A DNA stretch of 21,010 nucleotides. Source: Candidatus Pacearchaeota archaeon (GTDB lineage: Archaea; Nanoarchaeota; Nanoarchaeia; Pacearchaeales; GW2011-AR1). Where the stretch lies: the NCBI GenBank assembly GCA_002686195.1, contig NZAS01000173.1, forward strand, positions 1-21,010, given 5' to 3'. The notes under the pieces were generated by a model that ran no database searches, was not told the DNA's origin, and saw nothing but the letters and a program-made list of their open reading frames with translations. Positions 16,325 to 21,010 of the stretch are shown one piece after another. The translations under genes were made by a program, and so were the position numbers. Position 1 is the first letter of the stretch; each line of letters starts with the position of its first letter.

Positions 16325-17170
16325 TTAATTGAAGTAATTTGGTGAGAAGATTAATATCTCTTTCTTATTCCTAATAGTTTTTATATAATATTTGGCGTCA
16401 AACTCCTTCATATTAGTCCACTCATATAGTTTTCTTACCTCTTCACAATCGTCATATGATAATAGCCATTTTACATCAGTCTCCCTAAGAGCCTCTGATA
16501 GCATTTTGTGCTCATTCTCTTCAAATCCACATAAATACATATCTTTGCCTTTCATATAATATGGTGGGTCCAGGTACATTATAGAGTGTTTGTTGGTCAT
16601 TTTGATCACATCTTTATAGTCAAGACAGTGAACCTTATTGTCAACAATATCATATCTACATATCTCTTTTCTTATTTTATTGAATTTTTTAATAAGATTC
16701 TCTGGGTTCCATCTGCATGAAATATCATAGTTGGATGTTTGTTTTTTTCCGCCAATGGGTCCTCCAGCCTTTACTCCAAGACCACTATAACTCATTTGGT
16801 GTATTGCAATCTTCTTTAAGGATAAAGATACTGGATCTTCATCCCTCAGCGCTGATTCTCTTCTAGTTAACACCTCTTTAAAATAAAAAAAGTCAACCAC
16901 ATTAGGATTATAATCGAGAATTCTTTGTTCTAAATCATCAAAATTAAATAAAACTGTATTCCATAAGCAAACTAATGCAAAATCTTTGTCATTTAATATA
17001 ACTTTTCTTACAAAATTATCTTTCTTAAGGGCATTAAAAGCAATAGATCCAGATCCCAAAAAAGGTTCACAATAACTAAGTATGTTTTGATTCACATTCA
17101 TCTGTTCTGAAAGATGTGGAATTATATGAGATAATAATCTTGATTTTCCACCTGGATATCTTAATAGCAT
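16325..17170 (-). CDS. dam: D12-class DNA adenine-N6 methyltransferase
   Basis: It transfers a methyl group from SAM to adenine N6 in DNA. The D12 arrangement is clear: LLRYPGGKSRLL at residues 2-13 (motif X), CEPFLGSGS at 34-42 (the FxGxG SAM site) and YLDPPYYMKG with the DPPY catalytic motif near residue 200. At 281 residues it is a typical Dam-type length. The target site cannot be read from the protein; GATC is the commonest for this class. In phages such enzymes often protect the genome against host restriction, or act in regulation or packaging. AGGTAG precedes the ATG by several bases. It follows the PD-(D/E)XK-like nuclease gene by 10 bases, a pairing discussed in the findings. Confidence 0.95.
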   Translation of the reverse strand: MLLRYPGGKSRLLSHIIPHLSEQMNVNQNILSYCEPFLGSGSIAFNALKKDNFVRKVILNDKDFALVCLWNTVLFNFDDLEQRILDYNPNVVDFFYFKEVLTRRESALRDEDPVSLSLKKIAIHQMSYSGLGVKAGGPIGGKKQTSNYDISCRWNPENLIKKFNKIRKEICRYDIVDNKVHCLDYKDVIKMTNKHSIMYLDPPYYMKGKDMYLCGFEENEHKMLSEALRETDVKWLLSYDDCEEVRKLYEWTNMKEFDAKYYIKTIRNKKEILIFSPNYFN

Positions 17171-17180
17171 TTGATTCTAC

Positions 17181-17789
17181 CTATTTGATTAAGTTGATAA
17201 GTCTGTCTATTTCTGCTAAATCATCAACAGAGCAAACTAAATTTTTATGAGTTCCATTGAATGCTGGCTTAATTTCTTGTTGTTCTAGTTTTTTCTTAGA
17301 AATCACACCATCAATACCCACTTTAATATTGTCAATTTCTTCTTGGTTTAGAATTGACTTTTCAATTTTATTCCATGAAGTTTTTAAGTGACAAAAAACA
17401 TAAATGTCGCTTTTTAAGTTAACAGACCTATTATTCTCATCGTATCTTTTAACATACACATCTCCATAATCTCTTAATCTAGTTTTTACTTCAATATTAA
17501 CATCTCTTTTGGACGTGTTTATTTGCGCATAAAAATCATAACTATTCCCACTTTTTTTATATTCCGTATCAACAGAAAGTCCCGACACCTTAGAGAAAGC
17601 TATTTCTCCAACAATACCTACAAGCTCAGCCTTATATGGCATCTTATCTGTATTTATCATTCCAGCACCCCATCTGTAGAATTCATTATTCTTCTTTGAC
17701 CATTGATCTTTTTTTGAAAATCTTTTAGCTAAAGTTAAAGCCATTGACATGTCGTTTGAATCCAAATTAACTATCATTGCCAGAAACAC
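17181..17789 (-). CDS. PD-(D/E)XK-like nuclease
   Basis: The 202-residue protein carries the layout of a PD-(D/E)XK nuclease. ELVGIVGEIAFSKVSGL (near 53-69) supplies the helix with Glu, YDFYAQ supplies the metal-binding Asp near 89, and NIEVKTR (about 101-107) supplies the ExK pair on the next strand. SDIYVFCHL follows as the next core strand. The substrate is unknown; phage proteins of this type act in recombination, DNA breakdown or restriction-like roles. The start is GTG at 17789, supported by AAAGGAG on the minus strand with 4 bases of spacing. An in-frame ATG 12 bases later lacks a site at a usable distance. It overlaps the upstream gene by 23 bases and precedes Dam. Confidence 0.72.
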   Translation of the reverse strand: MFLAMIVNLDSNDMSMALTLAKRFSKKDQWSKKNNEFYRWGAGMINTDKMPYKAELVGIVGEIAFSKVSGLSVDTEYKKSGNSYDFYAQINTSKRDVNIEVKTRLRDYGDVYVKRYDENNRSVNLKSDIYVFCHLKTSWNKIEKSILNQEEIDNIKVGIDGVISKKKLEQQEIKPAFNGTHKNLVCSVDDLAEIDRLINLIK

Positions 17790-18444
17790 TTAGCTCCTTT
17801 AGGGAGTAGTCAGCAAATAGTGGTATTGTTATTTCAAAGAAAGTCTTACGAACCTCAACTCCATCGACATATTTATATCTTTCATCTCCTGCTTCTTTTT
17901 TTCTCTTAATAATATCATCAAAATCATCACCAGTGTTTTGTTTTTCAGTAAAAAGATCGTCACTTATTGAAGATCCTTGATAATTAGCTGGTGCCATCTT
18001 TTTGACAACTAATACGTAATCAATCTCTGGTAGATCTGATATCTCTACATCTCTTACTTCTAATACTTCTATAGGTACGACTTCCTTAGGTGTCCCCTTA
18101 AACACTTTCTCTCTTAGAATATCTCTTATTTCATTCTTTTCATCCTCTTTGTTTAATTTGTCAATAACTCCACTTCGGAACGATTCAAATAATTTAATAT
18201 CCTCATCTGTTACATCTTCAACCTCACATATGTAGTCGATAATAGACCTAAGTGATGTGTTTTCTTTTGTATCAAAAGAAAGTACTGTGTTATTGTCCTC
18301 TTCAGATATCATTCTTCCTTTTGATAATTTAAAGTCAACCTTAAAGGAAGATGGTGGTAAATCGTCGTGTTTTAAGGTTGATATAATCTCCTTAACACAA
18401 GAAAGTTGGTTTTTTTCCGAAAAAACTTCTATACTGTTGTTCAT
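17767..18444 (-). CDS. Unknown acidic protein leading the Dam/nuclease block
   Basis: Function not recognised. The 225 residues are acidic and mixed alpha/beta. EEDNNTVLSFDTKEN (about 48-62) and LPEIDYVLVVKKM (near 139-151) look like core strands, and the end (VRKTFFEITIPLF) like a final sheet. There is no membrane segment or catalytic motif. AGGAGA lies 8 bases before the ATG, an excellent site. It starts only 14 bases from the divergent ATPase gene and overlaps the nuclease-like gene by 23 bases, so it heads this minus-strand unit. It may partner with the nuclease, Dam or ATPase; that is inference from position only. Confidence 0.68.
   Translation of the reverse strand: MNNSIEVFSEKNQLSCVKEIISTLKHDDLPPSSFKVDFKLSKGRMISEEDNNTVLSFDTKENTSLRSIIDYICEVEDVTDEDIKLFESFRSGVIDKLNKEDEKNEIRDILREKVFKGTPKEVVPIEVLEVRDVEISDLPEIDYVLVVKKMAPANYQGSSISDDLFTEKQNTGDDFDDIIKRKKEAGDERYKYVDGVEVRKTFFEITIPLFADYSLKELSVSGNDS
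17794..17800 (-). promoter_or_regulatory. Ribosome binding site AAAGGAG deciding a GTG start
   Basis: On the minus strand AAAGGAG stands 4 bases before GTG 17789 and 16 bases before ATG 17777. The spacing favours the GTG as the real start of the nuclease-like gene. Confidence 0.55.
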
Positions 18445-18452
18445 TTTTTTAT

Positions 18453-18458
18453 TCTCCT
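18453..18458 (-). promoter_or_regulatory. Ribosome binding site in the 14-base divergent gap
   Basis: AGGAGA on the minus strand stands 8 bases before the ATG at 18444. It fills nearly half of the 14 bases separating the two divergent starts. The plus-strand ATPase has only a pyrimidine-rich leader and no visible ribosome binding site. Promoters for both genes must therefore lie within each other's coding sequence. Confidence 0.55.
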
Positions 18459-19328
18459 ATGTACTACCTTAACGAAATTCATTTAAAAAACTTCTGTGGC
18501 TATAAAGATAGTAGTTTATCATTTTCACATAATAAGAAACACAATCCTATATCTGTATTTTTCGGACCAAATGGTGAAGGAAAATCTTCAGCTCTTCAAG
18601 CTATTAGGTTGGTTTCAAATCCATATCAATTTTTTGGAAGAGAAAATGATATGTTTTTTAGAAAGCTAACTTTTGATAAAAATTATGACCCAACAGCAGA
18701 GGGGTATGTGTCTCCAAAGAATGCAATGAGAATCGATGCTCATTACTCAAATATAAATGGGGAAATTTTCAAGTCCTCTCTCGATGGAAAGGGAATGTTA
18801 AGTAGCACGCTCGATAGATATAATTCAGACCAAGAAGGATGGACTCTCTATTGTGATGTGGACCATCCAATGAATATGAATAAATTTCAACTGTATGCTA
18901 AGAACGAAGAACTTTTTGTAGAATTAGCAAAAATGATATATGGGTTTAATGTAGTGTTGGATAAGAAAGTTGAGTCAAGTTGGATCGACAAGGATACAAA
19001 TGAGGTTATTCAGTTTTATCAAAACTTTATAATACAAAAGAAAGATGTATCTGTTCATTTTAGACGAATGTCTGATGGAGAAAAAAAGATAGCGACACTT
19101 TTGAGATTTTTGTGTGACGAGATAATTTTTAATCCAAGCAAAATTATATTGATAGACAATATTGCCATGCATATATATTTCAAAAGACATGCGATGTTAA
19201 TTGATAAATTAACGGAACTATTTCCAGATAGACAGTTTATTGCAACGACTCATAGTCAGACTGTCATAGATTATGTACGTGACAAGTTTGGAAATCACTG
19301 TCTTTACGATCTAGAAAGTATAAAATAA
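18459..19328 (+). CDS. ABC/OLD-like ATPase with Asn in place of the catalytic Glu
   Basis: The start YLNEIHLKNFCGYKDSSLSF is the usual first strand of SMC/RecF/OLD-type ATPases. Walker A is at 36-44 (GPNGEGKSS), the signature motif at 204-209 (MSDGEK), Walker B ends with IILIDN at 229-234, and the switch His is at 265 (ATTHSQ). In active relatives the residue after the Walker B Asp is a Glu that activates water; here it is Asn234, so hydrolysis may be slow or absent. At 289 residues there is no room for a long coiled coil or a TOPRIM domain, so this is an ATPase core alone that should dimerise. It is divergent from the block with nuclease and Dam. Possible jobs include DNA repair, defence or packaging assistance; none is established. 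Confidence 0.85.
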   Translation: MYYLNEIHLKNFCGYKDSSLSFSHNKKHNPISVFFGPNGEGKSSALQAIRLVSNPYQFFGRENDMFFRKLTFDKNYDPTAEGYVSPKNAMRIDAHYSNINGEIFKSSLDGKGMLSSTLDRYNSDQEGWTLYCDVDHPMNMNKFQLYAKNEELFVELAKMIYGFNVVLDKKVESSWIDKDTNEVIQFYQNFIIQKKDVSVHFRRMSDGEKKIATLLRFLCDEIIFNPSKIILIDNIAMHIYFKRHAMLIDKLTELFPDRQFIATTHSQTVIDYVRDKFGNHCLYDLESIK

Positions 19329-19429
19329 AAATAATTAAATTGTGATTTTCGGGCGGGCGGAATTTGATTCGTTTATTTTAATTTATCAATACGTTTCACT
19401 TATTAACAAGAAGGTGATGCTTCTCAGAA

Positions 19430-19474
19430 AATTCAAAAAGAAGAATCGTTTTAAATAGGTGATTTTCTTGAATT
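19430..19474 (+). other. Long hairpin, about 14 base pairs
   Basis: AATTCAA (19430-19436) pairs with TTGAATT (19468-19474). After a 3-base bulge, GAA (19440-19442) and AATC (19444-19447) pair with GATT (19461-19464) and TTC (19465-19467), leaving a 13-base loop. It is the first clear structural element of the gene-free stretch. Confidence 0.5.
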
Positions 19475-19553
19475 ACATAAAGACGCACCGACCCATTGAT
19501 CTTTTTTAAAGCAAATTAAGAATAACTAGATGAAAGTCATTGATGATGATGAA

Positions 19554-19591
19554 AATGTTAATTAAAATCAATTGAGTCTTAATTGAACGTT
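19554..19591 (+). other. Hairpin with one bulged base, about 12 base pairs
   Basis: AATGTTAATTAA (19554-19565) pairs with TTAATT (19579-19584) and AACGTT (19586-19591), with G19585 bulged and one U-G pair. The loop is 13 bases. It ends two bases before the next hairpin. Confidence 0.5.
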
Positions 19592-19592
19592 C

Positions 19593-19611
19593 TTTTCCGC
19601 TTCGCGGAAAA
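19593..19611 (+). other. Perfect 8-bp hairpin with 3-base loop
   Basis: TTTTCCGC-TTC-GCGGAAAA is a perfect stem in AT-rich surroundings. It is not followed by a T-run on either strand, so it does not look like a terminator. GCGGAA also occurs at 19357-19362 and could compete for the TTCCGC arm. Confidence 0.6.
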
Positions 19612-19634
19612 AGTCAAGCACTGCGTGCTCGACT
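19612..19634 (+). other. Two-part hairpin directly after the perfect stem
   Basis: AGTC (19612-19615) pairs with GACT (19631-19634) and GCAC (19618-19621) with GTGC (19625-19628), separated by a 2x2 internal loop (AA/TC), with a TGC apical loop. It abuts the preceding stem with no gap, so the two could stack end to end. Confidence 0.55.
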
Positions 19635-19718
19635 CAGGTCTCATATACTTTTAATTGTTTTTCTAGAATGCAAATACGCTTGAGACGTTACACTTAGTAA
19701 AGTCCCATGCAGTCGCCA

Positions 19719-19790
19719 CCTTATGTCATAAATCCAATAGTGAATAAAAATATTTGACATAAGGGACACACTCCCATTTTTCACTAATGG
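19719..19790 (+). other. Interleaved inverted repeats forming a predicted pseudoknot
   Basis: CCTTATGTCA (19719-19728) is perfectly complementary to TGACATAAGG (19755-19764). CCAATAGTGAA (19734-19744) pairs with TTCACTAATGG (19780-19790) with one A/A mismatch. The order is A-B-A'-B', an H-type pseudoknot with joining stretches of 5, 10 and 15 bases. GTCCC at 19702-19706 can also pair with GGGAC at 19763-19767, extending the first helix across a bulge. Confidence 0.6.
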
Positions 19791-20031
19791 TTGCTCTAAA
19801 TATATAAATATGCTTCGAAGCCAAAGCTAACTGGATGTTGATATTTCCAACATATTAAATCCTTGTTCAGTGTTACCCTTTATCAAGATAACTTGTCGCA
19901 CCTGAAATGCACGCTACTAAGCAGTTTGAGAAGAATAAACTCCTGACTGGTCTAATTGCTTAAGCACCAAGATCTCATAGCCCGGTCTATGGTAGTTAAA
20001 ATATTGTTGATGAGATAGAAATATTTCCCAC

Positions 20032-20061
20032 CTGTCTTCTGTATCGGATAGTTCTTTTTTT
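20032..20061 (+). terminator. Weak intrinsic terminator candidate
   Basis: CTGTC (20032-20036) pairs with GATAG (20047-20051), including one G-U pair, around a 10-base loop. TTC and a run of seven T follow. The stem is short, so termination would be inefficient. If real, it sets the 3' end of a plus-strand RNA from the gene-free stretch. The T-run also forms a second hairpin with AAAAAGA at 20070-20076. Confidence 0.3.
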
Positions 20062-20096
20062 GAAAAATCAAAAAGACGATATAATATCTCTATCTT

Positions 20097-20146
20097 AAAG
20101 AAATCACAAAACAATAGGATAAAAGAAATCACAAAACAATAGGATA
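20097..20146 (+). repeat. Perfect 25-bp tandem direct repeat before the fibre gene
   Basis: Two identical 25-base copies, 20097-20121 and 20122-20146, lie directly end to end. Each starts AAAGAAATCAC and ends CAATAGGATA. The second copy ends 29 bases before the fibre gene ATG. The final 10-mer also occurs upstream of the lysozyme gene, on that gene's strand (about 7677-7686). The repeats could be promoter, operator or leader elements, or a recent slippage event. Confidence 0.85.
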
Positions 20147-20175
20147 AGTGAGCTTTTTATTCGAAATACAATAGT

Positions 20176-21010
20176 ATGCCAAGAGATTTATCTAAAAATG
20201 TAGTGTCTCCACTAATACCTGGACCACAAGGACCCACTGGTCCACAGGGACCTGCTGGAGAAGGTTTTTCTAGTAGTGATATTGGTGTTGGAGAGCAGGG
20301 TCCACAAGGAGAGCAGGGTCCACAAGGAGAGCAAGGTCCAACCGCTGACATTGCTAACGATGCAGATAATAGAGTTACAACAGCAGCTGGAGATGGAACA
20401 TTAAATGCAGAGGCAAACCTAACATTCGATGGTTCTACATTATCTGTTGCTGGGGAGGTTAGTGCCACAACTCTTGATATTGGTGGCACAAATATTACGT
20501 CCACAGCCACAGAATTAAACGTAATAGACGGAGACACAGCAGCTACACCTACGACACTTGCAGACGCAGATCGAGTTGTAGTGAACGACAACGGCACAAT
20601 GAAGCAAGTCGACTTGACTGATTTCGAAGTATACTTTGAAACAGCACTTGATACACTTGGGAATGTAACGTCTTTAGGAATACTAGATGATCTGACAGTA
20701 GATAATGATTTAACGATAAATTCCGGAGATGTAATTGTGTCTGCTGGAAATATAGAAATTAATGGCGCCGGACAGCACCTTGAATTTCCTGACGGAACAC
20801 AGTTAAACAGCACCTCAACAGAGATTATAGGTATTAGAATCGATAATGGAACATCAGCCCTAACCACAGGTATCAAAGGGCACAGAGTCTTACCCTACGA
20901 TTGCGAGATAGTGGAGTGGACATTAACTTCGACAGATACAGGCAACGTTGACTTTGAGATATTTTGGTGTACCTATGCCAACTTTCCTACAACGGCATCT
21001 GCCCACGCAC
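20176..21010 (+). CDS. Collagen-like tail-fibre-type protein, cut by the window end
   Basis: The frame is open from ATG 20176 to the last base (278 codons) with no stop, so the C-terminus lies outside the window. Residues about 15-55 are Gly-x-y collagen-like triplets ([13 protein letters not shown], then repeated GEQGPQ), which form a trimeric rod. After that comes a beta-rich fibre part with the element [21 protein letters not shown] (positions about 99-119, quoted here as its start and end: TLDIGG and LNVIDG), common in phage tail fibres. Further on are [14 protein letters not shown] and an apparent head domain start near 215. It is visibly richer in G and C than its neighbours. No good ribosome binding site precedes the ATG. 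Likely a trimeric receptor-binding or decoration fibre. Confidence 0.88.
   Translation, partial: MPRDLSKNVVSPLIPGPQGPTGPQGPAGEGFSSSDIGVGEQGPQGEQGPQGEQGPTADIANDADNRVTTAAGDGTLNAEANLTFDGSTLSVAGEVSATTLDIGGTNITSTATELNVIDGDTAATPTTLADADRVVVNDNGTMKQVDLTDFEVYFETALDTLGNVTSLGILDDLTVDNDLTINSGDVIVSAGNIEINGAGQHLEFPDGTQLNSTSTEIIGIRIDNGTSALTTGIKGHRVLPYDCEIVEWTLTSTDTGNVDFEIFWCTYANFPTTASAHA
20290..20340 (+). repeat. 18-bp coding repeat for the collagen-like GEQGPQ unit
   Basis: GGAGAGCAGGGTCCACAA occurs at 20290-20307 and 20308-20325, followed by a 15-base partial copy with one change (20326-20340). It codes for GEQGPQ. The 18-base unit keeps frame, so copy number can vary without breaking the gene, as is common in collagen-like phage fibres. 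Confidence 0.85.

Larger units (their letters stand above)
19340..20061 (+). ncRNA. Candidate large structured non-coding RNA
   Basis: Between the ATPase and the fibre gene lie about 850 bases without a convincing gene, in a window where other junctions are at most about 107 bases. On the plus strand the stretch holds successive hairpins (19430-19474, 19554-19591, 19593-19611, 19612-19634, 19835-19853, 19976-19991). It also has longer pairings (GTCTCA 19638 with TGAGAC 19681; TAAGC 19918 with GCTTA 19958) and two long inverted repeats in pseudoknot order (19719-19790). Near 20032 a weak hairpin precedes a U-tract, which favours plus-strand transcription ending around 20061. The overall size and ornament recall phage-associated large RNAs such as GOLLD and ROOL, but I cannot match it to either. 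The 5' limit is a guess; no tRNA or tmRNA signature was found. It could instead be a decayed region or an origin. Confidence 0.42.

Noticed and set aside
19803..19810. TATAAATA, identical to the T4 late promoter core
   Set aside because: In DNA this AT-rich the 8-mer is expected by chance. There is no T4-type gp55 sigma, and the FliA-like factor here would recognise a different sequence.
19812..19821. GCTTCGAAGC looked like a tRNA T-arm core
   Set aside because: No acceptor, D-arm or anticodon arm can be built around it. It is only a 10-base palindrome.
20003..20025. TTGATGAGATAGAAA, reminiscent of a hammerhead ribozyme core
   Set aside because: The invariant CUGANGA and GAAAC bases and the three-stem arrangement are not present.
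19917..20132. 71-codon open frame on the minus strand in the gene-free stretch
   Set aside because: Its start lies inside the 25-bp tandem repeat and it has no ribosome binding site or recognisable motif. I cannot exclude it fully, but RNA structure explains the region better.
20097..20146. Possible CRISPR repeats
   Set aside because: The two copies are directly adjacent with no spacer, and no cas gene is present.
20157..20876. 239-codon open frame on the minus strand
   Set aside because: It lies antisense to the collagen-like gene and its Cys/Pro/Gly-rich translation simply mirrors the Gly-Pro-Gln repeats. The plus-strand frame has recognisable fibre motifs.

Overview
This is an AT-rich, tightly packed stretch of what is almost certainly a tailed-bacteriophage genome, as free virus or prophage. 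It carries phage-style nucleotide genes (ThyX, dUTPase), a T4-type lysozyme, a sigma-70-family factor, an HNH endonuclease, a D12-class DNA adenine methyltransferase, and long repetitive virion-type proteins. Genes abut or overlap by a few bases and switch strand often. No terminase, capsid, portal, polymerase or integrase gene is present, so lifestyle and taxonomy cannot be read. A lipoprotein that looks like a unimolecular spanin, together with a T4-type lysozyme, suggests a host with an outer membrane.

Layout. (1) 77-735 (+): two small proteins sharing an N-terminal NWYK motif. (2) 747-5846 (-): a 1485-residue protein with seven FG-GAP repeats (a predicted seven-bladed propeller) and a 211-residue partner, likely virion or host-contact proteins. 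(3) 5954-6835 (+): ThyX. (4) 6827-7648 (-): T4-type lysozyme with an N-terminal hydrophobic segment. (5) 7703-15099 (+): a long operon-like run with small unknowns, a CxxC membrane protein, the u-spanin candidate, a sigma factor, an HNH nuclease, two tandem MptE/DUF115-like proteins (the second degenerate), dUTPase, a TIGR03790-like protein, an unknown, and a zinc-ribbon protein. (6) 15101-18444 (-): three small coiled-coil or virion-type proteins, Dam, a PD-(D/E)XK-like nuclease and an unknown. (7) 18459-19328 (+): an ABC/OLD-like ATPase divergent from that block. (8) 19329-20175: about 850 bases without a convincing gene. (9) 20176-end (+): a collagen-like tail-fibre-type gene that runs off the window.

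The most unusual part is the gene-free stretch at 19329-20175. Where every other junction is only tens of bases long, this one holds a chain of good hairpins, two long inverted repeats interleaved in pseudoknot order, a weak hairpin followed by a U-tract, and a perfect 25-bp tandem duplication just before the fibre gene. I read it as a candidate large structured non-coding RNA, in the spirit of the big phage-associated RNAs such as GOLLD or ROOL, though I cannot assign it to a known family.

Proposed roles: ThyX and dUTPase supply dTTP and exclude uracil; the sigma factor probably redirects host RNA polymerase to a phage gene class; lysozyme and the u-spanin candidate act in envelope breakdown; the propeller and collagen-like proteins are likely virion surface parts. 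Family calls rest on motifs read by eye, not on database searches.
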